Positions 27,061-35,297 of a DNA stretch of 64,000 nucleotides are shown piece after piece. The notes beneath the pieces were generated by a model that was not told where the DNA came from, made no database searches, and was given only the letters and a program-made list of their open reading frames with translations. Position numbers and translations under genes: made by a program. Every line of letters begins with the position of its first letter. Positions within the stretch are counted from its first letter, which is position 1. The stretch covers positions 79,460 through 143,459 of the forward strand of contig NZ_LHVH01000031.1 of NCBI RefSeq assembly GCF_001269885.1, given 5' to 3'. Origin of the DNA: Pseudomonas kilonensis. GTDB taxonomy: Bacteria > Pseudomonadota > Gammaproteobacteria > Pseudomonadales > Pseudomonadaceae.

Positions 27061-27525
27061 ATGCTTATCGGCGTCTTGCTGGTCATCACCTGGCTCATTT
27101 TGCTCTTGCGCTACCCAGCGAAGGCCTTGCCAGTCTCCCTGGCAGCATTCATCGGGCTGGGCCTGGTCGCCGCGTGGGTACTCTGGCAGGAGAACCGCGA
27201 GACCCGGCAATTGGAGCGCCTGGAACTGCGCATCAGCTATGCCCCCGGACAATGCCCCGCCGACCGGCCGCTGTCACTGACCCTAAAAAACACCAATGAC
27301 GTGCCGCTGATCGAACTGCAGTGGCGGGTCGCGGCTTATGCGCCTGGGGACACCATCAACCTCGCCGACAGCCCCTACAACGCACCGCGCTATCGTGGTC
27401 CCGGCGAATTGCAGGCCGGCGCCGAGTGGCAAGACTGCCTGCCCCTGCCGCCCCTACGCCCGGGTTATCGCCCGCAAACCCTGGAGTTTCGCGCCGAGCG
27501 ATTGCACGGTAGCTTTTCCAACTGA
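27061..27525 (+). CDS. Small membrane protein of unknown function
   Basis: 154 aa. Two hydrophobic segments at the N-terminus (about 3-16 and 22-40) are followed by a soluble domain with predicted beta strands and the short pattern NxxDVPLIELQWRV. I do not recognise a named family. ATG 27061 has CGGAGG 10 bp upstream; GTG 27034 is less likely. It starts 85 bp after the alginate terminator and 36 bp before an SDR gene, so the two may be co-transcribed. Confidence 0.75.
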   Translation: MLIGVLLVITWLILLLRYPAKALPVSLAAFIGLGLVAAWVLWQENRETRQLERLELRISYAPGQCPADRPLSLTLKNTNDVPLIELQWRVAAYAPGDTINLADSPYNAPRYRGPGELQAGAEWQDCLPLPPLRPGYRPQTLEFRAERLHGSFSN

Positions 27526-27561
27526 CTGCCCTCCCCCACTTTTTTGCACAAGGAATGCGCC

Positions 27562-28386
27562 ATGCCTGTCGCGTTGATTACCGGATGTTCCAGCGGCATC
27601 GGCCGCGCCCTCGCCGACGCCTTCAAGGCGGCGGGTTATCAGGTCTGGGCCACGGCGCGCAAGGCTGAGGACGTGGCGACGCTCAGCGCTGCCGGATTCA
27701 CCGCCGTGCAGCTGGACGTCAACGATGGCCAGGCCCTGGAACAACTGAATGAGCGGATCAACCAGCAGCAGGGTGGCCTGGATGTGCTGATTAACAACGC
27801 CGGGTATGGCGCCATGGGGCCGCTGCTGGACGGCGGCGTGCCGGCCATGCAACGTCAATTCGAAACCAACGTGTTCGCCATCGTCGGGGTCACCCGAGCG
27901 CTGTTCCCGGTATTGCGTAAGGCCAAAGGGCTGGTGGTGAACATCGGCAGCGTGTCCGGGGTACTGGTCACGCCATTTGCCGGCGCCTACTGCGCCTCGA
28001 AGGCGGCGGTGCATGCCTTGAGCGATGCCTTGCGCATGGAACTGGCGCCGTTCGACATCCGCGTGATGGAGGTCCAGCCCGGCGCCATTGCCTCCAGCTT
28101 CGCCAAGAATGCCGGTCATGAAGCCGAACAATTGATCAGCGAACAGTCGCCCTGGTGGCCCCTGCGCGATGGTATCCGCGCCCGGGCCAAGGCCTCCCAG
28201 GACAACCCGACCCCGGCCCACGAGTTCGCCGCCGGCCTGCTCAAGGCAGCACAACAACCCAAGCCCCCCCGCCTGCTGCGCCTGGGCAACGGCAGCCGAT
28301 CACTGCCCTTGATGGCCGGCTGGCTGCCCAAGGGGTTGCTGGAGAAAGGCTTGATGAAGCGGTTTGGGTTGGGTGGGTCGCTGTAA
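27562..28386 (+). CDS. Short-chain dehydrogenase/reductase (SDR) family oxidoreductase
   Basis: 274 aa, a classical SDR. The NAD(P)-binding TGCSSGIG is at 8-15, NNAG near 80, the serine region NIGSVSG near 130, and the catalytic YxxxK as YCASKAA near 145. The arginine after the cofactor strand (TARK) suggests NADPH preference. The substrate cannot be told. ATG 27562 follows AAGGA and gives MPVALITG; the upstream extension MHKECA is not needed. Confidence 0.9.
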   Translation: MPVALITGCSSGIGRALADAFKAAGYQVWATARKAEDVATLSAAGFTAVQLDVNDGQALEQLNERINQQQGGLDVLINNAGYGAMGPLLDGGVPAMQRQFETNVFAIVGVTRALFPVLRKAKGLVVNIGSVSGVLVTPFAGAYCASKAAVHALSDALRMELAPFDIRVMEVQPGAIASSFAKNAGHEAEQLISEQSPWWPLRDGIRARAKASQDNPTPAHEFAAGLLKAAQQPKPPRLLRLGNGSRSLPLMAGWLPKGLLEKGLMKRFGLGGSL

Positions 28387-28445
28387 TAATCGCGAATTTG
28401 GCTTTTTTGCTGTTGTGGCGAGAATTCTGGGGGCAATCGGAATAA

Positions 28446-28538
28446 ATGTGGGAGCGGGCTTGCTCGCGAAGACGCCGGCACAGTCAATATCAGTGCAAAC
28501 TGAACCACCGCTTTCGCGAGCAAGCCCGCTCCCACAGG
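28446..28538. repeat. REPIN between SDR and HlyD-adaptor genes
   Basis: An inverted REP pair (GTGGGAGCGGGCTTGCTCGC at 28448-28467; inverse ending near 28538) between two convergent genes. Confidence 0.92.
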
Positions 28539-28580
28539 GATCTGTGGTGTGTATCAAATCTCACAATCCCCACGGGGGGC

Positions 28581-29444
28581 TCAGCGCTCGGCGTGGGGTT
28601 CTACCACCACCGTGCAAGTCATCCCCGCCGCCAGCAGCACCCCGTCGGGCACTTCGTCGAGATGAATGCGCACCGGCACCCGCTGGGCCAGGCGAACCCA
28701 GTTGAAGGTCGGGTTCACGTCGGCGATCAGCTCGCGGCTTTGCGGGTTATCCCGGTCGTAGATGCCACGGGAGATACTTTCCACATGCCCCTTGAGCCTC
28801 TCGCCGCTCATCAACTGCAACTGCGCTGAATCGCCGACCCGCACCTTGGGCAATTTGGTCTCTTCGAAGAAGCCATAGACCCAGAACGAATTCATGTCCA
28901 CCACGGCCATCTTCGCCTCACCGATGCGTGCGTAGTCGCCACGGTGCACGTTGAGGTTGGTGACGTAGCCATCCACCGCCGCGCGAACTTCGGTGCGTGA
29001 CAGGTTCAGCTCCGCCGCTTCCAATTGCGCTTGGGCCTGCTGGTAATCGGCCAGGGCCGAGTCGGCGATGTTGCTGGCGTCGTCGCGGTTTTCCCGGGAG
29101 ATCACCAGGCTGTCCAGATCGGCACGCCGATGGGCGTTGACCTTGCGCATCTCCCAAGTGGCCTTGCGCGACGCCACCAGGGAGCGAGCCTGCTTCACGG
29201 CGATGCGGTAATGCTCAGGATCGATGCGCATCAACAGGTCGCCCTTTTTCACCGATTGGTTGTCGCGCACCGGCACATCAACTACCTCGCCGCTGACATC
29301 GGCGGCCACGTTGATGATGTCGGCCCGCACCCGGCCATCGCGGGTCCAGGGGGTGTTCATGTAATGGACCCACAGCGTGCGGCCGATCCACAGCGCCAGG
29401 GCCAGAACCAACAGCGTCGCCAGCAGGCTGAAAAACTTTTTCAT
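28581..29444 (-). CDS. HlyD/AaeA-type membrane fusion protein of an efflux pump
   Basis: 287 aa. A signal anchor at about 5-25, then a lipoyl-like/biotinyl domain halves split by a coiled-coil hairpin (about 85-150), and a beta-barrel domain. MxTPWTRDGRVRAD after the anchor is typical of the AaeA/EmrA-like adaptors that pair with FUSC pumps. It is the last gene of a four-gene minus-strand operon (outer membrane factor, FUSC, DUF1656, adaptor). The exported substrates are probably aromatic acids by analogy with AaeAB; this is inference. Confidence 0.88.
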   Translation of the reverse strand: MKKFFSLLATLLVLALALWIGRTLWVHYMNTPWTRDGRVRADIINVAADVSGEVVDVPVRDNQSVKKGDLLMRIDPEHYRIAVKQARSLVASRKATWEMRKVNAHRRADLDSLVISRENRDDASNIADSALADYQQAQAQLEAAELNLSRTEVRAAVDGYVTNLNVHRGDYARIGEAKMAVVDMNSFWVYGFFEETKLPKVRVGDSAQLQLMSGERLKGHVESISRGIYDRDNPQSRELIADVNPTFNWVRLAQRVPVRIHLDEVPDGVLLAAGMTCTVVVEPHAER

Positions 29445-29454
29445 CGCATTGTTC

Positions 29455-29655
29455 TCAACGGTAGACCGTCAGCGCCAGTGCGCCGAACAGACAGGTAAAC
29501 AGACTCAGGCGCAGCAGCGCCGGGTGCCAGAAGAAGCGGTACAGGTCCAGCCCCGACAGGAAGCGGTCCAAGGCCCAGGCCAGGCCGGCGGCGATGAAAA
29601 ACATCAAGGTCATGGTGGGCATGTACACACCATGGAAGGCGATCTCACGGGGCAT
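29455..29655 (-). CDS. DUF1656 (AaeX-like) small membrane protein
   Basis: 66 aa with two hydrophobic segments (about 12-29 and 43-62). It begins MPREIAFHGVYMPT, the usual opening of the DUF1656/AaeX family found between FUSC and HlyD genes. The start at 29655 overlaps the end of the FUSC gene by 11 bp; a longer frame to 29697 adds residues that only mirror FUSC sequence. Its function in the pump is unknown. Confidence 0.88.
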   Translation of the reverse strand: MPREIAFHGVYMPTMTLMFFIAAGLAWALDRFLSGLDLYRFFWHPALLRLSLFTCLFGALALTVYR

Positions 29656-31849
29656 GTTCAGGTTCCTGGAGCAACGGTGTGGCATGCGGTATGACATAGC
29701 CGGCCAAAGGCGATTGCGGGTCGAGCAACGAGGTGCGGATGAAATGCAGGTAGCTTTTCACGCGGCGCAGCGCCGAGGTGTCGAAATGCGGGGCGAAGGG
29801 TTCGTCGGTGGCCTGCACGCGGCCGATGGCATGATCCACCGCCACCAAGGCACGCTCCAGATTGCTCTGGCTCGGTTGGCGGAACAGCCGCACCAGCGCC
29901 CGCCCCATCACCCGGATCGCCTGGCGCCACGGTTGGCTTTCGGCATACGCCGGATGCACCGGCAAAATCGCCTGTTCCTTGCGCAGCTCGATAATCGCGT
30001 GGCCGACCTCCAGCACCACGAACATCCAGCGCAGCAAGTCCCGTTGCACCCGAGGCTGCCCCGCCGCCAACCCGTAGGCCTGATGCAGCAAGTCGCGGGT
30101 ACCACTTTCGAAGCTCGACGCCAGGCCCTTGAGCTTGCCGCTGATGGCAAACACCACTTGCTCGCGCAAATCCTGTTCGAGCCGGCACCACAACCAGCGA
30201 CTGTTGGGCGGCAGAATGATTGCCCCGGCCGCGGCACACACCAGCATGCCGAGGATCATCGCGAGGTAATCGTTGATGAAGGCGTAGGGGTTGTAGACCG
30301 TCAGGTTGTCCGGCACCGAACCGCTGCTGAAAAAGATCAGCAGCCCCAGCCCGACCCCGGCGTATTTCGGTCGCGAGCTGAGGAACGAGCCGAGCATGAT
30401 CACCGGCGCCAGCATCACACAAAGCAAAGGGAAGCCGTCGATCAACGGGAAGATGAAGAACATCTCGACAAAGCCGATCAACGCCCCGAACAACGTGCCG
30501 CAGGCCATCTGAAAAGCCATGCGCTTGGGGTTCGGCGTCGCGGCCGACAAGCCCACGGTGGCGGCGGCGATCATCGTCATGGTCGCGCCGCTCGGCCAGG
30601 CCGTGGCGACCCAATAACTCCCCAGCAGCAACAGGATGAAGGCGGCGCGAACACCCGATGCCGTGGCGGCCAGCCAGTTGGTCTGCGGCACGAACGGTTC
30701 GTCCCAGCGTTCACGTTCGTGGCGATGATCGGCCAGGGAGGCGTGGGTCAGGGCATAGCCGTGCAAGTCGTCGACGAAGCGATAAAGCAGCTCGTAGGCG
30801 GTATGAAAATCCAGTTGCTGCCCATCACTGGGCGCCGTTTCCTGGAACAACGCCCGCAGCCTTCGCACCTGGGCCGGCAGCTCGGCCTTGTACTCGGCCA
30901 GCGCCGCCGCCAGACGGGCCGCGTCGGCGTCGGTCAGGGCGCGGCCACTGAAACCGTCGAGCAGTTCGGCCAACGTTTGCAAACCTGGCTTGATGGCGTT
31001 GACCACGTGATCCACCGCGCTGCTGCGCAAGCGCTCCAGCAATTGGTGCAAAGCGTTGAAGCGGGTGGTGATGCCCATGAATTCGCTGTTCAAGCGACTG
31101 AGCCGGCCGTTGCGCCGACGCATGTGCGGGTCTTCGAACACGGTCACGCTGCGCAGGCTTTCCAGGCCCACGGCCTCGGCGATGAAGCCCACGTTGCGCG
31201 CTTCGAAAGTCTCCCGCTGGCTGCGCCCACGCAGGCCATCGGTGACAAACAGGGCAAATACCCCGAAGCGCTGGTACAAGGCATTGCGCATGGCGGCACT
31301 GGCGGTTTGCGGCAGGATCGCGGCGCTGACCAGGGTGGCGCAGAGGATCCCCAGGGAAATCTCCAGCACCCGCCAGACCGCCGCCATGAACGCGTCTTCC
31401 GGATGGGCCAGGGCCGGCAGGCCGATCATCGCCGCGGTGTAGCCGGCCAGCACAAAACCATAGGCCCGGAAGTTGCGATAACGCGCCGCCCCTGCCGAAC
31501 AGAGGCCAACCCAGACCGCCAGGCAAGCGAGGAACGGCTCGGTGTTCTGGGCAAACAAGGCGATCAGCGCCACCATCACCGCCGAGCCGGCCAGGGTGCC
31601 GAGGAAGCGGTAGAAACTCTTGGCGAACACCTGGCCGCTCTGGGGCTGCATGACGATGAACACGGTGATCATGGCCGTGCGCGGTTGCGGCAACTCCAGG
31701 CGCATCGCCAGCCACAAGGTCACGAACGCGGCAAACAGGACCTTGAAGATATAGACCCAGGTCACCCCGTCGCTGCGGGCCCAGTCGAAGAAACCACGAC
31801 GCCATTCAAGACGATGAAGTCGGCGCACGGGGGCAAACAACGACTTCAC
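29645..31849 (-). CDS. FUSC family (AaeB-like) efflux transporter
   Basis: 734 aa from GTG 31849. Two sets of membrane helices (about 25-180 and 355-520) each followed by a cytoplasmic region, the standard AaeB/FUSC layout, with the conserved RTAMITVFIVMQPQSGQVF near the N-terminus. GTG 31849 is chosen because it overlaps the stop of the outer membrane factor gene as GTGA and has GGGG a few bases upstream. ATG 31867 is the alternative but is preceded by REP sequence with no ribosome binding site. Confidence 0.87.
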   Translation of the reverse strand: MKSLFAPVRRLHRLEWRRGFFDWARSDGVTWVYIFKVLFAAFVTLWLAMRLELPQPRTAMITVFIVMQPQSGQVFAKSFYRFLGTLAGSAVMVALIALFAQNTEPFLACLAVWVGLCSAGAARYRNFRAYGFVLAGYTAAMIGLPALAHPEDAFMAAVWRVLEISLGILCATLVSAAILPQTASAAMRNALYQRFGVFALFVTDGLRGRSQRETFEARNVGFIAEAVGLESLRSVTVFEDPHMRRRNGRLSRLNSEFMGITTRFNALHQLLERLRSSAVDHVVNAIKPGLQTLAELLDGFSGRALTDADAARLAAALAEYKAELPAQVRRLRALFQETAPSDGQQLDFHTAYELLYRFVDDLHGYALTHASLADHRHERERWDEPFVPQTNWLAATASGVRAAFILLLLGSYWVATAWPSGATMTMIAAATVGLSAATPNPKRMAFQMACGTLFGALIGFVEMFFIFPLIDGFPLLCVMLAPVIMLGSFLSSRPKYAGVGLGLLIFFSSGSVPDNLTVYNPYAFINDYLAMILGMLVCAAAGAIILPPNSRWLWCRLEQDLREQVVFAISGKLKGLASSFESGTRDLLHQAYGLAAGQPRVQRDLLRWMFVVLEVGHAIIELRKEQAILPVHPAYAESQPWRQAIRVMGRALVRLFRQPSQSNLERALVAVDHAIGRVQATDEPFAPHFDTSALRRVKSYLHFIRTSLLDPQSPLAGYVIPHATPLLQEPEHAP

Positions 31850-33486
31850 AGCGGAGCTACCCCGCATCGTGGCGAGGGAGCTTGCTGTGGGAGCAAAGCT
31901 TGCTCGCGACCCAGGCGACTCGATTTTATGGAAGACCACATTGCCTTCGTCGCGGGCAAGCCTTGCTCCCACAGCAAGCTCCCTCGCCACGGAGCATCGC
32001 TCGCAACAGGCACATCACGGCCGGCCTCAAGCCCGCCACCCAGCGCGGTCACCAGGTCGGCATGGGCACTCAAGCGCGCCGCCTGCACTTGCTGTTGCAC
32101 CTGTTGCTGCTTGAACAACAGGCTTTGGGCGTTGAGCACGTTGAGGTAATCGGTGAGCCCGCGCTGGAACGCTACCATCGCGATGTCGTAGGTGCGCTGG
32201 GCAGCGGCCACCGATTCGGCGGCGAAGACCTGCTGCTTGTCCATGGACTGGCGACGGATCAACTGATCGGAAATGCCCTTGAGAGCGTTCACCAATGTCT
32301 GGTTGTAGTGCGCCACAGCGATGTCATAACCGGCCGCCGCCTCGCCCAACTGTGAACGCAAGCGCCCGCCGTCGAAGATCGGCAACGTGATCGCCGGCCC
32401 GACGTTGTAGGTGAGCTTCTTGCCCGTCAAGAACGCCAGCGCCCCACCGCCGGTGGCCATGTAGCCGAGGCTACCCACCAGGTCGACGTTGGGATAAAAC
32501 CCGGCCCGGGCCACATCGATGCCCCGGGCCTGGGCCGCCACTTGCCAACGCCCGGCCACCACATCCGGACGCTGGCCGAGCAGTTCGGCGGGCAAGGCCG
32601 ACGGCAACTTCAGGGGCGCACCGAGGGCCAGGGTCGGACGTTGCAATTGCGCACCTGCTCCCGGTCCCTTGCCCGCCAGCGCCGCCAACTGATTGCGGCT
32701 CAAGGCGATGGCTTCGTCCAGGGCGTCGAGTTGGCGATGAGTCTCGGGCAGTGGGGCCTGGGCCTGACTGACGTCGAAATGGGTGCCGATGCCGCCGTCC
32801 AGGCGCTTCTGCGCAAGGTCGAGAATCTGCGCTTGTTGATGGAGGGTGGCGACGACGATATCGCGCTGGGCGTAGTGCAGTGAAAACTGGATGTAGGCGC
32901 GCACGATGTTGCTCTGCAGTTCCAGTTGCGCCTGGCGCGCCTGCGCGACACTGGCATGGGCCAGGTCAACCGCCCGTTCGCTGGCATTGCGCTCGCGGCC
33001 CCACAGGTCCAGGGCGTAGCTCAAGCCCAGGGCGGCATTGTTGTCCCAGGTCGTGGTGTCGGCCAACTCGCCCGGGCCATAGAACTGATCGGTGGGCCAG
33101 TTATGGCGCTTGAGGGTCGCCTGGCCATTGATCTGCAGCGACTCGGCGGCCTCGGCAACACCGGCCATGGCCTTGGCCTGACGTACCCGCGCAGCGGCCA
33201 TGGCCAGGCTCGGGCTGTCCTGCACGGCCAGGTCGACCCAGCGATCCAGCTGCCGATCGCCATAGGCTTGCCACCACTGGCGAGTGGGCCAGTGGGCGTC
33301 ACGAGCGGCCTCGCGGATGGCGGCATCGTTCGCCAATTGGTTGGCCGGCAATACCTGGCTTTGCGGCCCAATCCCGCCTGTCCCGATGCAACCGCTGATG
33401 GTTAATGTCAGAACCCAAACACTGAGAGTCTTCAGCTCTCTGCTGATGCAACGCGGCACTTGCGCAAAATTCCTGAGATGGAGCAT
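31846..33486 (-). CDS. NodT-family outer membrane factor lipoprotein with REPIN-encoded C-terminal tail
   Basis: 546 aa as read. A TolC/OprM-like efflux channel: lipobox TISGC near residue 32, then the repeated OEP domains (VRQAKAMAGVAEA..., ARGIDVARAGFYPNVDLVG...). It is first in the FUSC efflux operon. After ALGGGLEAGRDVP the frame enters a REP inverted pair (bases 31870-31990, about residues 499-539) and continues to a stop that overlaps the FUSC start as GTGA. Thus about the last 45 residues come from repeat DNA plus the original end. The tail would lie at the periplasmic end of the channel. Confidence 0.88.
   Translation of the reverse strand: MLHLRNFAQVPRCISRELKTLSVWVLTLTISGCIGTGGIGPQSQVLPANQLANDAAIREAARDAHWPTRQWWQAYGDRQLDRWVDLAVQDSPSLAMAAARVRQAKAMAGVAEAAESLQINGQATLKRHNWPTDQFYGPGELADTTTWDNNAALGLSYALDLWGRERNASERAVDLAHASVAQARQAQLELQSNIVRAYIQFSLHYAQRDIVVATLHQQAQILDLAQKRLDGGIGTHFDVSQAQAPLPETHRQLDALDEAIALSRNQLAALAGKGPGAGAQLQRPTLALGAPLKLPSALPAELLGQRPDVVAGRWQVAAQARGIDVARAGFYPNVDLVGSLGYMATGGGALAFLTGKKLTYNVGPAITLPIFDGGRLRSQLGEAAAGYDIAVAHYNQTLVNALKGISDQLIRRQSMDKQQVFAAESVAAAQRTYDIAMVAFQRGLTDYLNVLNAQSLLFKQQQVQQQVQAARLSAHADLVTALGGGLEAGRDVPVASDAPWRGSLLWEQGLPATKAMWSSIKSSRLGREQALLPQQAPSPRCGVAPL
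31870..31990. repeat. REPIN inside the 3' end of the outer membrane factor gene
   Basis: An extended REP pair: GGCGAGGGAGCTTGCTGTGG at 31871-31890 and its inverse ending at 31988, with the inner GGAGCAAAGCTTGCTCGCG / CGCGGGCAAGCCTTGCTCC pair. Open in the gene's frame. Confidence 0.93.
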
Positions 33487-33807
33487 GACGACGAGGATGG
33501 CTGCCTGTTAACGCAAAACCTGTGGGAGCGAGCCTTTGTGGGAGCCAAGCTTGCTCGCGATGAACGATGACGCGGTCCTGCCGTTAAACCGTGTCGTCCC
33601 CATCGCGAGCAAGCTTGGCTCCCACAAAGGCTCGCTCCCACAGGAATCAGTGACCCAGGATTGGCGGCAATTCTAGGCATCGCCCTCCCCGGCGATAAGC
33701 CGACCTTTCTGTGAATCTTTGTTACCGTTAACGCGATAATCCATTAGTCGGGTCCCGCTGCTCTGTAACTTCGTGTCACAATTTGCCACCTCCCAAGAGA
33801 GCCCTCC
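33487..33807. other. Divergent intergenic region between efflux operon and LysR gene, with double REPIN
   Basis: 321 bp. Most of it (33518-33644) is a nested repeat: TGTGGGAGCGAGCCT followed by TTTGTGGGAGCCAAGCTTGC on the left, and the exact inverse order on the right. The 160 bp next to the LysR gene should carry the divergent promoters. I could not point to a convincing T-N11-A LysR box. Confidence 0.6.
33518..33644. repeat. Nested double REPIN upstream of the LysR gene
   Basis: Two different REP units on each side, mirrored: outer CCTGTGGGAGCGAGCCT and inner GTGGGAGCCAAGCTTGCTCG. This looks like one REPIN inserted into another. Confidence 0.9.
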
Positions 33808-34776
33808 ATGGACACCTTGCAAAACATGCGCGCGTTCAGTTGTGTTGCCGAAGCTGGCAGTTTCACCGCCGCCGCCGCGCAACTGGACACCACGACGGCC
33901 AACATCTCGCGCGCAGTTTCCAACCTGGAAGCCCATCTGCAAACCCGCCTGCTCAACCGCACCACTCGCCGCATCGCCCTGACCGAGGCGGGTAAACGCT
34001 ACTTGTTGCGTTGCGAGCAGATCCTGGCTTATGTCGAAGAAGCGGAAGCCGAGGCCAGCGACGCCCACGCGCGACCGGCCGGGCAGTTGAAGGTCCATAC
34101 GATGACCGGCATCGGCCAGCATTTCGTGATCGACGCCATCGCCCGTTACCGCAAGACCCATCCGGATGTGACCTTCGACCTGACCCTGGCCAACCGCGTG
34201 CCGGACATCCTCGACGAGGGCTACGACGTCTCCATCGTGCTCGCCAGCGAGTTGCCGGATTCGGGCTTCGTCTCCCAGCGCCTGGGGATCACCTACAGCA
34301 TCGTCTGCGCATCGCCCGCCTACGTGAAAGCCAGCGGCTGCCCGCAAAAACCCGGCGACCTGCTCAACCACGCCTGCCTGCGCCTGGTCAGTCCGGTCAT
34401 TCCGCTGGAAAAATGGGTGTTCGACGGCCCGGAAGGCCAGGAGATGGTCACCATCAACAGCTCACCGTTCCTGGTGAATTCCGCCGACGCGATGAAAACC
34501 GCAATCACCAGCGGCATGGGCGTGGGGGTATTACCGGTGTACGCGGCCATCGAAGGCTTGCGCAACGGCACGTTGGTGCGGGTCATGCCCAACTACCGCT
34601 CCCAGGAACTGAACCTCTATGCCATCTACCCGTCGCGCCAATACCTGGATGCGAAGATCAAGACCTGGGTCGAGTACCTGCGAGGCTCGTTGCCGGAAAT
34701 CCTCGCGGCGCACCAGTCTGAGCTGGCGGCTTACGAATTGAGTGGAAGCCTGGCAGGCGCACGGGTCGCGAACTGA
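33808..34776 (+). CDS. LysR-family transcriptional regulator, divergent from efflux operon
   Basis: 322 aa. The N-terminal winged HTH (about 1-60: FSCVAEAGSFTAAAAQLDTTTANISRAVSNLEAHL in part) and the C-terminal effector domain show the CrgA/DsdC-like LysR group. It is transcribed away from the FUSC efflux operon, the usual arrangement for a local regulator such as AaeR. AAGAGAG lies 8 bp before the ATG. Ligand unknown. Confidence 0.93.
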   Translation: MDTLQNMRAFSCVAEAGSFTAAAAQLDTTTANISRAVSNLEAHLQTRLLNRTTRRIALTEAGKRYLLRCEQILAYVEEAEAEASDAHARPAGQLKVHTMTGIGQHFVIDAIARYRKTHPDVTFDLTLANRVPDILDEGYDVSIVLASELPDSGFVSQRLGITYSIVCASPAYVKASGCPQKPGDLLNHACLRLVSPVIPLEKWVFDGPEGQEMVTINSSPFLVNSADAMKTAITSGMGVGVLPVYAAIEGLRNGTLVRVMPNYRSQELNLYAIYPSRQYLDAKIKTWVEYLRGSLPEILAAHQSELAAYELSGSLAGARVAN

Positions 34777-34803
34777 AGTCGCCCCCGTGCGTGAAGGATG
34801 ATG

Positions 34804-35061
34804 TCAGCGCTTGCCCATCGAACGACGCGTGCCGGGAGGCGCGGCGCCCGGGGTCTTGGTATGGCCATTCTTCGCGCCGTTCTTGTACCACGGCTGCTGG
34901 CCGGCGCCCTTGGCCGCAGCCAGTTCACCGGGTTTGAACGGGAATTTGAAGGCAGGAATCGCCGCTTTGGCGTCCTCGGCGCTGGAAACATCGCTGTCGG
35001 ACAAATCGGCCTGTTCGCCGCCGGGGAGTTCGTCCGCAGGCGAAGGTGTCGGGGAAGTCAT
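34804..35061 (-). CDS. Small conserved basic-tailed protein of unknown function
   Basis: 85 aa from ATG 35061, preceded by CGGAG with 7-bp spacing; a longer frame to 35082 is possible. The N-terminal half is acidic and rich in Pro, Ser and Asp. The C-terminal half is basic and Gly-rich (FPFKPGELAAAKGAGQQPWY, then KNGAKNGHTKTPG), likely disordered. I recall similar small proteins in Pseudomonas genomes but know no function. No membrane segment or signal peptide is visible. Confidence 0.7.
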   Translation of the reverse strand: MTSPTPSPADELPGGEQADLSDSDVSSAEDAKAAIPAFKFPFKPGELAAAKGAGQQPWYKNGAKNGHTKTPGAAPPGTRRSMGKR

Positions 35062-35297
35062 GTAAGGCTCCGGGTCATGCATGCAAGTCGGGCCCGAAGG
35101 GCGAGCCGCGAAAGGCGGCAGTATACCTGCCCGATATCACAGCGCGCTGGGCAGTTTCATCCGATGCAACCATTCATCTGACAGCAAGCCGGGACAAAAC
35201 TGACAAGCCTGTCAGTTAGCCGTCACCTTCCTGACCGGCTCGTAACGCTATATAAGAAAGCTCAAACTCCTGTGTCCCGAACCGGCCCTTCATATCC

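Noticed and set aside
29594..32149. An 851-codon plus-strand open frame opposite the FUSC gene
   Set aside because: Low-complexity His, Gln and Arg-rich translation typical of an antisense shadow. The minus-strand FUSC protein is clearly real.
890..33644. Repeated 20-30 bp units at regular-looking places, first considered as a CRISPR array
   Set aside because: The units occur as single inverted pairs scattered over many kilobases, with no tandem spacers and no cas genes. They are REPINs.
33673..34371. A 232-codon minus-strand frame opposite the LysR gene
   Set aside because: Shadow of the LysR gene; no independent support.
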